Under the pieces are notes generated by a model. That model did not search any database. It was not told where the DNA came from and saw nothing but the letters and a program-made list of their open reading frames with translations. A stretch of DNA of 64,000 nucleotides from DATFDN01 sp963767645 (GTDB lineage: Bacteria > Pseudomonadota > Alphaproteobacteria > Acetobacterales > Acetobacteraceae), in contig CAVYEW010000004.1 of NCBI GenBank assembly GCA_963767645.1, positions 496,001 to 560,000 on the forward strand, given 5' to 3'. Shown piece by piece: positions 8,617 through 17,876 of the stretch (its first letter is position 1; each line of letters starts with the position of its first letter). Position numbers and translations under genes: made by a program.

Positions 8617-10146
8617 CTACCGGATGCGCTTGTCGGTTTGCGATTGCGGCGTGCCGGCGGCGGCCTGCGACAGGGCGCGCACGATCGCCCGCCGGGCGAG
8701 GTCGATCTTGAAGGCGTTGTGGGCGTAGCCGACGGCCGGAGCCACGATCTGATCGGCTGCGGCGGCGAAGCTCTCGGCGTTCGCCGCGCGCCCGCGCAGC
8801 GCGTCCTCTGCCGCGGTGTCGCGCCAGGGTTTGTGTGCCACGCCACCCAGCGCGATCCGCGCCTGCCCGATCCTGTCGCCATCCATCTCCAGCCCGACCG
8901 CGACGGAGACAAGCGCGAACGCGTACGAAAGGCGATCGCGCAGCTTCAAGTACGTGTAGTGCGAAGCGAAGCCCTCGGGCGGCAGCGCGACGGCGACGAC
9001 GATCTCGCCATGGCGCAGCGTGGTATCGATCTCCGGACGATCGCCTGGCAGGCGGTGGAATTCGGCAAACGGAATGGCGCGCTCGCCGTCGGGACCCGCC
9101 ACATGCACGGTTGCGGCCAGCGCCGCGAGGCCCACGCACATGTCGGAGGGATGCGTCGCGATGCAGTGCTCGCTGGCACCAAGGATGGCGTGGATGCGAT
9201 TGAGGCCGCCGATTGCCGGGCAGCCGGTTCCCGGCACGCGCTTGTTGCAGGGCGTTCCTGTGTCATAGAAATAATAGCAGCGGGTCCGCTGCAGCAGATT
9301 GCCGCCCGTCGAGGCGGCATTGCGCAACTGCGGCGACGCGCCGGCCAGGATCGCGCTGGCGAGCAGCGGGTAGCCTTTCTCCACCCGGGAATCGTAGGCG
9401 AGCTCCGTATTGGTGACGAGAGCGCCGATCCGCAAACCGCCCTTGGCAGATTCCTCGATCTTGTCCAGGCCCGGCAGGCGCGTGATGTCGATCAGGCGCG
9501 TCGGCCGCTCGACATCGTATTTCATCAGGTCGATCAGATTGGTCCCGCCCGCGATGAACCGCGCCGACGGTTCGGCGGCGGCCTCGCGAACCGCCTCGGC
9601 CAGATCCGCCGGCCGGGCGAGGGCGAACCGGTTCATCGCGCCGCTCCGCTCATCGTGCTGCAGCACGTGCTCGATCGCAGCGACGATGTTGGGATAGGCG
9701 CCACACCGGCAGATGTTGCCGCTCATCAGCTCGCGGATCTCGTCGGCGCGATGCGCGCGTCCCTCGCGCAGGAGGCCGACCGCTGAGCAGAGTTGGCCCG
9801 GGGTGCAGTAGCCGCACTGGAACGCATCGAATTCGATGAACGCATCCTGAATCGGATGCAACGATCCGTCCGCTGATGCCAGCCCTTCCACGGTCGTCAC
9901 CTCGGACCCGTCCTTCATGGCGGCGAGCGTGAGGCAGGAATTAATCCGCTTGCCGTCGAGCAGGACGGTACAGGCGCCGCACTGGCCGTGATCGCATCCC
10001 TTTTTCGTGCCGGTAAGGTCCAGATCCTCGCGCAACAGGTCGAGCAACGTCGTCCACGGCGCTACCTCTAGTTGCCGACGCTCACCATTGATGGTGAGAC
10101 TGACCGACATCGTGCCCTTCGCCTCAGGCGCGATTTGATTGGGCAT
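8617..10146 (-). CDS. fused [2Fe-2S] and FAD subunits of an aldehyde oxidoreductase
   Basis: A 509-residue reading frame joins two proteins that are normally separate. Residues 1-170 are the iron-sulphur subunit, with a ferredoxin-type cluster site (GCDHGQCGACTVLL) and a second helical cluster site (FQCGYCTPGQ ... GNICRCGAYPN). From the internal MNRFALARP the FAD subunit follows, with the FAD loops FIAGGTNLIDLMKYD and AASTGGNLLQRTRC and the Cys-rich segment PCNKRVPGTGC that holds an extra [4Fe-4S] cluster in E. coli PaoB. The start at 10146 has AAGGAG 8 bases upstream; there is no Tat signal. The joint still has an ATGA in the +1 frame, suggesting that two overlapping genes became one by a single-base indel. 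It feeds electrons from the large subunit encoded next. Confidence 0.88.
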   Translation of the reverse strand: MPNQIAPEAKGTMSVSLTINGERRQLEVAPWTTLLDLLREDLDLTGTKKGCDHGQCGACTVLLDGKRINSCLTLAAMKDGSEVTTVEGLASADGSLHPIQDAFIEFDAFQCGYCTPGQLCSAVGLLREGRAHRADEIRELMSGNICRCGAYPNIVAAIEHVLQHDERSGAMNRFALARPADLAEAVREAAAEPSARFIAGGTNLIDLMKYDVERPTRLIDITRLPGLDKIEESAKGGLRIGALVTNTELAYDSRVEKGYPLLASAILAGASPQLRNAASTGGNLLQRTRCYYFYDTGTPCNKRVPGTGCPAIGGLNRIHAILGASEHCIATHPSDMCVGLAALAATVHVAGPDGERAIPFAEFHRLPGDRPEIDTTLRHGEIVVAVALPPEGFASHYTYLKLRDRLSYAFALVSVAVGLEMDGDRIGQARIALGGVAHKPWRDTAAEDALRGRAANAESFAAAADQIVAPAVGYAHNAFKIDLARRAIVRALSQAAAGTPQSQTDKRIR

Positions 10147-10342
10147 CAAGCTGTCTCCTTGCCGGGGCCGCAACGCTCCAATCCTTCTGCCGTTCCCCGG
10201 CGCGCGGAATCGCGACGGACCGACGCGACCGTCGGGCCCAATGGCGTTCGTTCAGAGAGATGTCGCGGGTTCAGTGCGCCGTTCGAGCGCGAGTGTGCAA
10301 GGGAGGCGCCGCTGCGGTAAGCGGCGCCCGCTCCGTACCCTC

Positions 10343-11200
10343 CTAGCGGGGCACCACCCTGCGATACAGGTGCCAGGTCGCATGCCCGAGCACCGGCATG
10401 ACGATCGCGAGGCCGAGCAGGAACGGGATCGACCCGATCACCAGGCCGCCCGCCACGATCAGTCCCCAGATCGCCATCGTGCGCTTGTTCGTCCGCACGA
10501 CGCGAATCGAGGTGGCCATCGCCGTCTCGGCGGTCACGTCCTCGCGGTCCAGCAGCATGGGGAAGGAGACTACGCTGATGGACAGCACCAACAGGGCGAA
10601 CAGGAAGCCAACCCCGACGCCGACCACGATCAAAGCCCATCCCGCGGGCGTGGTGAACACGGCGTGGGCGAACGCCCCGATCGATACGGGCTCCTTGGGG
10701 CCGAGCGTCAGGTCGTAAATTGCCTGGGCGACCACGAGCCATAGCAGGAAGATTCCGGCGAGCAGCAGGCCGAGCCGAAGGATCGCCCCGAATTGCGGCG
10801 AGTGCCGGACCGCGAACGCATCGCCCCAGCCGATCTCGTAGCCCTGCTCACGCCGCCGGCTCATTTCGTAAAGCCCGATCGCGGCAAAGGGGCCGACCAG
10901 CGCGAACCCGGCGGCAAGGGGAAACAGCAACTGCAGCACGTCGTAGCCGAATGCCAGCCGCGCCAGGACAAGGCCCACCACGGGATAAATGACGCACACC
11001 ATGACCACATCGGTCCGGCTGGCGCCGAAGTCGCGGAATCCGGCCGCCAGAGCCGCCCTGAGATCGCCCACGTCGATACGGCGGACGGCCGGGCGCGCGA
11101 GCTGCGCCCCAGGCGCCTCGGCGGTAGCGGACCCCAGGGCGGACACCGTTCCCGTGAGATAGTCCCAGCCCCACAGAACAGGATTTCGAATGAAGGCCAT
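10343..11200 (-). CDS. DUF2189 family integral membrane protein
   Basis: The 285 residues match what I know of DUF2189: an N-terminal soluble part ending in VRRIDVGDLRAALAAGFRDF, then LIYP-type helix, FPLAAGFALVGPFAAIGLYEMSRRRE, a Trp-rich middle, and the C-terminal signature SFPMLLDR ... PVLGHATWHLYRRV. Five or six membrane helices are predicted by eye. The family has no assigned function. It is transcribed in the same direction as the aldehyde oxidoreductase genes, but 196 bases separate them, so it is probably an independent unit. The ATG at 11200 is the natural start. The 288 bases upstream (11201-11488) contain no gene I can support. Confidence 0.85.
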   Translation of the reverse strand: MAFIRNPVLWGWDYLTGTVSALGSATAEAPGAQLARPAVRRIDVGDLRAALAAGFRDFGASRTDVVMVCVIYPVVGLVLARLAFGYDVLQLLFPLAAGFALVGPFAAIGLYEMSRRREQGYEIGWGDAFAVRHSPQFGAILRLGLLLAGIFLLWLVVAQAIYDLTLGPKEPVSIGAFAHAVFTTPAGWALIVVGVGVGFLFALLVLSISVVSFPMLLDREDVTAETAMATSIRVVRTNKRTMAIWGLIVAGGLVIGSIPFLLGLAIVMPVLGHATWHLYRRVVPR

Positions 11201-11488
11201 GTCGGTTCCTTCCGAAACTCGGCTTCGGAGAGGCGCGGGTCCAGCGCTAGCAGGGCAACCCGTTCGGGCCGTCAGTCACGAAAGAGCCGCGACTCGCCTC
11301 AGAGAAAACGTAGGCTTCTTCCGACGCGGCGTCCATCGCCTCGTTGCGCCCTTGCGGTATCACGCGCCACGTCCTGGGTCCGCGGTTATCCCCAGAAAGG
11401 GGGGTAAGTTCGTGGGTAAACCCGTGGATGGTCGTGCCGCGGACTGTGCAGAATTCTGCTCCCGGCGTGAGGCTGTGCGCTGCGGCGT

Positions 11489-12670
11489 TCACTCGAGCCG
11501 CGTCCAAGCAGCATTGGCGCGGCCAGAGGCGACCGCTGCGGCGATGAAGCGCATGCCCCGCACCCCCTCGGTGATGCCAGGAACCAGGGTACAGGCCGGG
11601 TCCGGCGCGCGTCCCTCCTGTGCGGCGCGGATCAGCTCGGCCGTATCGCGGTAGATCTGCGCGAAGCCCTCCAAGTAGCCCTCGGGGTGCCCAGCCGGAA
11701 TCCTTGTGGCGTGCGCTGCCGCGGGCCCGGCGCCGCTGCCGCCGCGGGAGATCAGGCAGCTCGGCCGGCCGAACGGCGAGAAGCGGAGCTGGTTGGGATG
11801 CTCCTGTGCCCATTCGAGGCCGCCTGTCTCGCCGAAGACGCGCAGGCGCAATGCGTTCTCGTTGCCCGGCGCCACCTGGCTGGCCCAGAGCGCCCCGCGC
11901 GCCCCGCCCGAGAAGCGCAACAGGATCTGCACGTTGTCATCCAGCTGCCGGCCCGGCACGAAGATGGTGAGATCGGCGGCCAGCTCCTCGCAGGAGAGGC
12001 CGGTGACGAACTCGGCGAGGTTGAAGGCGTGGGTGCCGATGTCGCCCAGGCAGCCGCCGGCGCCGCTGCGCGCCGGGTCGGTGCGCCACCCGGCCTGTTT
12101 CTGTCCGGTCTCCTCAAGCCGGGTGGTCAGCCAGTCCTGCGGATACTCCACCTGCACGACGCGCACCGCGCCAAGCTCGCCGGCGGCCACCATCTCGCGC
12201 GCTTGGCGGACCATCGGGTAGCCGGTGTAGTTGTGCGTCAGCACGAACAGCTTGCCGCTGCGCTGCACAACTGCTGCCAGGTCTTCAGCCTCCGCCATCG
12301 TGCGGGTCAGCGGCTTGTCGCAGATGACGTGGAAACCCGCGTCGAGGAAGGCGCGCGCGGCGGCGTGATGCACATGGTTCGGCGCGACGATGGCGACCAC
12401 GTCGATCCGGTCGGCCCGCGTGCTTTCGGTCTGCGCCATGACCTCGAAGCTGTCATAGGCCCGGTCGGGGGCGATGCCGAGGTCGCGCGCGCTGGCGCGG
12501 GCGCGCTCCGGCTCGCTCGACAGCGCCCCGGCAACCAGCTCGTACTGGCCGTCCAGCCGTGCCGCGATGCGATGGACGCCGCCGATGAAGGCGCCCTGTC
12601 CACCGCCCACCATGCCGAGGCGCAGCCGACGTGAAGCTCCGCCTTCCTGGCCCGAACCTTCAATGCTCAT
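11489..12670 (-). CDS. Gfo/Idh/MocA family NAD(P)-dependent sugar oxidoreductase
   Basis: A 393-residue protein with an N-terminal Rossmann domain (LGMVGGGQGAFIGGVHR), the family motif CDKPLTRT (Lys for hydride transfer/binding) near residue 120, and a C-terminal alpha/beta domain with GGCLGDIGTHAFNLAEFVTG carrying the catalytic His region. The family oxidises, reduces or epimerises sugars, inositols and sugar acids using NAD(P). Its start codon overlaps the stop of the frameshifted isomerase gene by ATGA, making it the last gene of a four-gene operon with two TIM-barrel isomerases and a dihydroxyacetone-type kinase. The context suggests oxidation or isomerisation of a sugar or polyol imported by the ABC transporters nearby. 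Exact substrate unknown. Confidence 0.9.
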   Translation of the reverse strand: MSIEGSGQEGGASRRLRLGMVGGGQGAFIGGVHRIAARLDGQYELVAGALSSEPERARASARDLGIAPDRAYDSFEVMAQTESTRADRIDVVAIVAPNHVHHAAARAFLDAGFHVICDKPLTRTMAEAEDLAAVVQRSGKLFVLTHNYTGYPMVRQAREMVAAGELGAVRVVQVEYPQDWLTTRLEETGQKQAGWRTDPARSGAGGCLGDIGTHAFNLAEFVTGLSCEELAADLTIFVPGRQLDDNVQILLRFSGGARGALWASQVAPGNENALRLRVFGETGGLEWAQEHPNQLRFSPFGRPSCLISRGGSGAGPAAAHATRIPAGHPEGYLEGFAQIYRDTAELIRAAQEGRAPDPACTLVPGITEGVRGMRFIAAAVASGRANAAWTRLE

Positions 12671-13724
12671 CGCGCGAGACCCAGCATGCGGCGGTTCGCG
12701 TCCTCATCGGTGCCGGCACCCGCGAAATCGTCGAATGCCTGGCCGGTCGCCTCGATGATGTGATCGCGGATGAACGGTGCGCCTTCGCGCGCGCCCTGCT
12801 CGGGCGACTTGATGCAGCACTCCCATTCCAGCACCGCCCATCCGTCGAACCCGTAAGCGGTGAGCTTGGAGAAGATGGCGCGGAAATCCACCTGCCCGTC
12901 GCCGAGCGAGCGGAACCGTCCGGCCCGCTTCACCCAGGGCTGGAAGCCGCCATAGACACCCACCTTCGCGGTCGGCCGGAACTCCGCGTCCTTCACGTGG
13001 AAGGCACGGATGCGCTCGTGATAGGCGTCGATGTAGCCGAGATAGTCGAGTTGCTGCAGCACGAAATGGCTGGGGTCGTAGAGCAGGTTGCAGCGCGGGT
13101 GGTTGCCCGTCCGCTCCAGGAACATCTCGAACTGGCGCCGTCGTGGAGGTCCTCGCCGGGATGGATCTCGTAGCACACGTCGACGCCCACAGCGTCGAAC
13201 GCGTCCAGGATGGGACGCCAGCGGCGTGCCAGCTCGTCGAACGCCGTCTCGACGAGCCCAGGAGGGCGCTGCGGCCAGGGATAGACATAGGGCCAGGCGA
13301 GCGCGCCGGAAAACGTGGCGTGCGCCGACAGGCCGAGATTGCGCGATGCGCGCGCCGCCTTGCGCATCTGATCGACGGCCCATTCCTGGCGCGCGGCGGG
13401 ATTGCCGCGCACTGCGGGGTCCGCGAACCCGTCGAAGGCGGCATCGTAGGCCGGATGCACGGCGACCAGCTGGCCCTGCAAATGGGTGGACAGCTCGGTC
13501 AGCGCGAGCCCGTGCCGCGCCAAGGTGCCGCGCACCTCGTCGCAATACGCGGTGCTCTCCGCGGCCCGCGCGAGATCGAACAGGCGCGCGTCCCAGGACG
13601 GGATCTGCACGCCCTTGTAGCCGAGACTGGCCGCCCAGGCGGCGATCGCGTCGAGGCTGTTGAACGGCGGCGCGTCCCCGGCGAACTGGGCGAGGAAGAT
13701 GGCCGGTCCCTTGATGGTCCTCAT
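12667..13724 (-). pseudogene. sugar phosphate isomerase/epimerase (TIM barrel), one frameshift
   Basis: Start ATG 13724 (MRTIKGPAIFLAQF) overlaps the kinase stop, and the stop TGA overlaps the oxidoreductase start, both as ATGA. The product is an AP-endonuclease-2/xylose-isomerase-like TIM barrel of about 350 residues, with metal-site segments such as CYEIHPGEDLHDG and LLYDPSHFVLQQLDYLG. One base is missing near 13132: the first frame runs to HDGAS, and the sequence resumes as FEMFLERTG in another frame, exactly as expected for the family. Everything else is intact, so a recent or sequencing indel is likelier than decay. The long frame running through 12667-15426 is an artefact of these shifts. 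Function: probably isomerisation or epimerisation of the sugar handled by the operon. Confidence 0.8.
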
Positions 13725-15426
13725 GTCGATGCTCCCGCTTCGGCCGCGCGCAACGCTTCCAGCCACACCACCACTGCCTCGGCGCCGGGGTCCGGATGGC
13801 CGATGGCGCGCTCGCCGAGATAGCTGCTGCGGCCGCGCCTTGCCGCGATGCGCGCCGTGCTTCGCGGCTCCCTCGCGGGCTGCGGCGACGGCCCGGCGCA
13901 GCGCGTCCGCAGGCTGGGGCGCCCTCGGCGAGTGCCTGCCGCAAGGCCGCCGAGGCCGGGTGCAGCGCATCCAGCATGGTGCGGTCTCCCGGCTCCGCGC
14001 CGCCCAGTTCGGCGACCGCCTGGATGCCGGCCTGCAACGCCTCGGCCCAGTCGCGCGGCCCTGGCGCGGCAATGCCCTCCAGCGAGGCCGCGGCGCGCAG
14101 CAGCAGGGCGGCGTAGAGCGGGCCGGAGGTGCCGCCGAGCGCATTCATGGCGGTGCCGGCGATTCCGCGCAATGCCGCGGCGGGGGAGGAAAAATCGTAG
14201 CCCGGCAGCTCGCGCGTCACCGCTTCGGCCCCGCGCGCAAGGCTGATGCCGAGATCGCCGTCGCCGACCGCCTGATCGAGTTCCGTCAGCCGGCGCTCTT
14301 CGCGGCGCACGGCCGCGCAGACCGCGTGAACGGCACGGACGAGCGGCACATTTTCCGCCGCGTGCGCGGGCGGAGGCGGCGCGGCTGCCGGGACCGGGCG
14401 CCGGGGACGGTCGAGCCTGGCTCCGATAGCGGCCGGGCCGGGCCAGGCCGAAGCCAGCGTCGGCGCATCGAGGCGGGCGAGCCGTGTCGCATCAAGGCGA
14501 AGCAGCGACAGCGAGCAGCCCGCCATCTCCAGGGCGGTCAGCAGCGAGCCGGCCCATGCCCGCTCTACGGCGATGCCGAGCCCAGCGAGATGCGCGACCG
14601 CGCTGCGGGCGACCAGCGCCAGTTCCATCGCCGGCGTGCCGCCTAGGCCGTTCACCAGCAACGCCACGCGCTCGCCCGACGCCAGCCCGAGGTCGAGGGC
14701 GATGCGGTCCAGCATCTCGCGGACCAGCGCATCGGCGGAGGTGATGCGCTCGCGGCGGATGCCCGGCTCGCCGTGGATGCCGAGGCCAAGCTCGATCTCG
14801 TCCTCGGCCAGGTTGAACCCCGGACGGCCGGCGGCGGGAACGATGCAGGGCGTGAGCGCCACGCCCATCGTGCCGAGCGCCGCGGCTGCCGCCTCCGCCT
14901 CGCGCTTCACCTCGGCGAGCGGCAGCCCGGCAGCTGCCGCCGCGCCGGCCACCTTGTGGACCAGCACCGTGCCGGCGAGGCCGCGCCGTCCGGCATGGGC
15001 GCCGCCCGCCTCCAGCGCCACGTCGTCGCCGACAATGACCATCTCGACCGGGATGCCCTCGGCGCGCGCGACCTCCGCCGCCAGACCGAAGTTCAGCCGG
15101 TCTCCGGTGTAGTTCTTCACGATCAGCAGCACGCCGGCCCCGCCGTTGACGGCGCGGATCGCCGCGAGCACCGCGTCCGTGCTCGGCGAGGTGAAGACCT
15201 CCCCGGAGACGGCGGCGGTGAGCATGCCGGCCCCGACATAGCCCGCATGCGCCGGCTCGTGCCCGGCGCCGCCGCCGGAGATCAGCGCCACCTCCCCTTG
15301 TACGGGCGCATCCGCGCGCACCACGACGTTCATGCCTTCCAGCAGGGTAAGGCCGGGGGCGATGGCGACCAGCCCCTCCAGCATCTCGGGCACGACCCGG
15401 CGCGGGTCGTTGATCAGCTTCTTCAT
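13721..15426 (-). pseudogene. dihydroxyacetone kinase family protein (DhaK-DhaL fusion), two frameshifts
   Basis: Residues 1-330 are a DhaK domain: GGGAGHEPAHAGYVG near the start, the NYTGDRLNF nucleotide/substrate loop, and the His of GLGIHGEPG that forms a hemiaminal with the ketose. After a Pro/Ala linker comes a DhaL ATP domain with the Asp cluster LDQAVGDGDLG and GGTSGPLY. Two extra bases, near 13918 and 13859, move the DhaL tail through two other frames. Reading across them gives the full expected end (RRGRSSYLGERAIGHPDPGAEA) and a TGA overlapping the next start. Corrected length is about 567 residues, the size of ATP-dependent single-chain kinases. Such kinases phosphorylate dihydroxyacetone, glyceraldehyde or tetruloses; the adjacent isomerases make a tetrulose kinase plausible (inference). 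Confidence 0.82.
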
Positions 15427-16314
15427 GCGCGGATCAGCGGCAGCAATGTCTGCGCGGTCTTCTCCACGAGCGAGGTGTAGAACCCCTCACTCAGCACGCT
15501 GCTGCCGTGGTCCTCGATGAACTTGAGCTGCTCGGGCGAGATGTCGACCGGGTTCTTCTCGATCTGGTCGGGGAAGGGCGAAACCGGCGTGCGGTCCACG
15601 GAGTGCGACGAACTCGTTGGTCAGCGCCCCGTCATAGCCCGTTTCGCGCAGCGTGCGGACGATGCGCGGCCAGTCCAGCGCGCCCATGCCCGCCGCGAGC
15701 CGGTTGTTGTCGGCCACGTGGAAGTCGAACAGCCGGCCTTTCGCCGTGCGGATGGCGGCGAACATGTCGGCTTCCTCGATATTGAGGTGGAACGCGTCGA
15801 GGCAGACGCCGCAGTTCGGCCCGACCGCCTCGGCGAGCGCCACCGCCTGGTCCGCGCGGTTGAGGAAGTAGGTCTCGAAGCGGTTGAGCGGCTCAAGCGC
15901 CAGCCGCACCTTGAGCCGCTCCGACAGCTCGTAGATCTCCTTCAGCGCGTCCGTGACCCACTGCCACTCCTCCTCCGGCGACCCGTCGGGCACCACCTTG
16001 CCGACGGTCGCCGGAACGACGGTGACGATCTGACCCCCGAGATCGCCCGCCATCTGCACGACCGACTTCATGTAGGCGACCGATTGCGCGCGCTGCCCGG
16101 CATCCTTGGCGGCCAGGTTGCGCTCCCCGAGCGTCAGCGTCACCGCGCCCCAGCAGCGTATGCCGTACTGATCGAGCAGCCGCCGCGTGTCGTCCACCTT
16201 GTATTGCTGCGGTTCGCCGCTGATCTCGATGCTCTCGAACCCCAGCCGCTTGATCCGCTTGAGCGTCGTCTCGAGCGGCTCGGCACGCATCCAGTTGTGC
16301 GTGGACAGGTGCAT
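15423..16314 (-). pseudogene. sugar phosphate isomerase/epimerase (TIM barrel), one frameshift near the end
   Basis: The gene starts MHLSTHNWMRAEPLE and covers the barrel: ALEPLNRFETY with the metal-binding Glu, GVCLDAFHLNIEEAD with Asp/His, and FDFHVADNNR. One extra base near 15603 breaks the frame after TNEFVA. In the next frame the expected tail SVDRTPVSPFPDQIEKN is present and continues to a TGA that overlaps the kinase ATG. Corrected length is about 296 residues. It is the first gene of the operon. The family interconverts ketoses or ketose phosphates such as tagatose/psicose or erythrulose phosphate; the substrate is not determined here. Confidence 0.82.
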
Positions 16315-16352
16315 TTGTCCCTCCCTGGTTTGTTGCGCAATCTAGGCTGCGG

Positions 16353-16410
16353 CCGTGCGGGATGACAACGCGGGGATCCGGCAGGCCGCCGAGTTGTCGT
16401 CCGGCCGCAC
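16353..16410. promoter_or_regulatory. imperfect inverted repeat upstream of the isomerase-kinase operon
   Basis: Arms GTGCGG..TGACAAC and GTTGTC..CCGGCCGCAC face each other about 25 bases apart, some 40 bases upstream of ATG 16314. Size and position suit an operator for a dimeric sugar-responsive repressor. No regulator gene for the operon is in the window. Coordinates are good to a few bases. Confidence 0.3.
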
Positions 16411-16487
16411 GCTGAGATCGTCAAAGCCGGCGAGCGCGTGCAAGATGGCTGAAACCGAGCTGGAGCCGCTGAGAGTAGGAGATGCCC

Positions 16488-16950
16488 ATGCCCGATGGCC
16501 TCTATGAGCGCGACGCCCTGGCCTGGGCCGAGCAGCAAGCGGACCTGCTGCGGCGGCTCGCGGCCGGCGCGCGCCTGAACGCGGCGGTGGATTGGCCCAA
16601 CGTGATCGAGGAGGTGCAGGACGTGGGGCTGTCCGAGCTGCGGGCCTGCCAAAGCCTGCTGGAGCAGGCGCTGGCGCACCTGCTCAAGTTGCACGCCCTT
16701 CCGGAGGGCCAGGCGGCCTCAGCACTGGCGCGACGAGATCAGGGCCTTTCTGCATGACGTGCAGCGCCGGTTCACGCCATCCATGCGGCAGCAGATCGAC
16801 TTGGACGGCCTCTACAGCAAGGCAGCGGGCCGGGCGCGGGCGGCAGCGGAGGACGTCGGCATCACTCCCCGCCCATTGCCCGATGCGTGCCCGTTCACAT
16901 TGGACGAGCTGCTGGCCGGGCACCCGGCGGGATGGGTTCGCCTTCCATGA
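16488..16950 (+). pseudogene. DUF29 family protein, one frameshift
   Basis: The product begins MPDGLYERDALAWAEQQADLLRRL and continues DWPNVIEEVQDVG, the hallmark start of DUF29 proteins, common in alphaproteobacteria and cyanobacteria and of unknown function. The ATG at 16488 is preferred because AGGAG lies 7-8 bases before it. Near 16720 the frame shifts: after GQAAS the continuation HWRDEIRAFLHDVQRRFTPS lies in another frame, then reads to CPFTLDELLAGHP and stops at 16950, close to the normal family end. The gene sits in the second accessory patch and its last codons run into a PIN-toxin remnant. DUF29 genes often travel with mobile DNA. Confidence 0.7.
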
Positions 16951-17071
16951 CGCACTGATCGTTGCATCCGCTCTCAAGGCAGGCTGTTCGACGCTGTTAT
17001 CGGAGGACATGCAGGACAGACGGGTGATTGCCGGGAGGCTGGTTATCCGCAACCCGTTCGCGGGTGTCTGA
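16933..17071 (+). pseudogene. PIN-domain (VapC-type) toxin C-terminal remnant
   Basis: About 45 codons read FHDALIVASALKAGCSTLLSEDMQ and end in NPFAGV, which is the last third of a PIN-domain ribonuclease toxin, with the Asp of HDALI and the acidic pair in SED. The first two thirds are missing. The segment overlaps the last codons of the DUF29 gene in another frame, so the joint probably reflects a deletion that brought two gene ends together. No VapB-like antitoxin is left. Confidence 0.6.
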
Positions 17072-17073
17072 TA

Positions 17074-17649
17074 CTAGCCGCCGGGCTGATGACCGCTTTT
17101 GATGGCCGGAGCGGAGATTGGCAGCTCCTGGGCCCATCTCGCGGAGCCGACCCTGGCGCGTCGGCGGCGTGCATATTCAATATCGTATAGTGCGCCCGTG
17201 AAGTCATGATCGATGAACGCTGCTGCGATGGGGCGAGGGTCCTCCACGAATGCCCATGCGAGCAAGCGAAAGTGAGACAATCCTTTCCAATCCCGCGTGG
17301 AGCGAATTTGGTCCAGTGCATCTGCCGCCCCCTGCGTCCGTAAACCTTCTTGGCCACGCATGGGTTCCCAAAAGTCGTGATTGACCAGATCGTAATTCCA
17401 GCCTGACCAATCCTTCATTCCGATGATCAGAAATTCCTTCACAAAGGGCGGCATCCAATCACTGATTTCGATGACAGCAGCCAGAAAACACAGTCCGTAA
17501 GGTCGTTGGTATCTCGCGCCCTTGACGTCGCCGCCGCGCCCAGTCACCCCTTGACGCCACCTCTCTGGCAAATCCCCCCGAAGCTGCCGGAAGCCGCCAT
17601 TGCGACGTGCGCATAATCCGCCTGCGTCATCTGGATTACCACTTATCAC
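17074..17649 (-). CDS. hypothetical protein of the second accessory patch
   Basis: A 191-residue open frame with protein-like composition in its C-terminal two thirds: FLIIGMKDWSGWNYDLVNHDFWEPMRG and HFRLLAWAFVEDPRPIAAAFIDHDF. The first 45 residues are Arg/Gly-rich and look less convincing, so the true start may be further inside or the 5' part may be damaged. I recognise no family, no membrane segment and no catalytic motif. GC is lower than in the flanking metabolic genes. It lies between a toxin remnant and a TIR gene, so it may be a defence or mobile-element cargo gene; this is inference from context only. Confidence 0.35.
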   Translation of the reverse strand: MISGNPDDAGGLCARRNGGFRQLRGDLPERWRQGVTGRGGDVKGARYQRPYGLCFLAAVIEISDWMPPFVKEFLIIGMKDWSGWNYDLVNHDFWEPMRGQEGLRTQGAADALDQIRSTRDWKGLSHFRLLAWAFVEDPRPIAAAFIDHDFTGALYDIEYARRRRARVGSARWAQELPISAPAIKSGHQPGG

Positions 17650-17876
17650 GGCTTCCCGCGCATGCCTGAGGGCAGACCAGCAAGAAGCCTATCCGAAATC
17701 GCATCGTTAAACCGACTCGAAAATTCTGGATCAGAAAAGCTGAGGCGCATAGTTTGCTACGACTTCAGGGTGCTTGGCACATGCCTCGCCTAGCGCGGGA
17801 TTTCGTCATGAAAGTGAAAATTTGATCAGTGTGAGCGATTTGACACATCATTGAGGCGTTTAGCCTTGGCTGCCAT

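Noticed and set aside
7380..9786. Long plus-strand frames across the aldehyde oxidoreductase genes
   Set aside because: They are antisense shadows without ribosome sites or recognisable domains.
11384..11394. TTATCCCCA, similar to a DnaA box
   Set aside because: A single box without AT-rich repeats or neighbouring replication genes does not make an origin.
12667..15426. A 919-residue apparent fusion of DhaK-DhaL kinase and sugar isomerase
   Set aside because: The joint part is out-of-frame translation between two frameshifts; the true genes are separate, with an ATGA overlap at 13721-13724.
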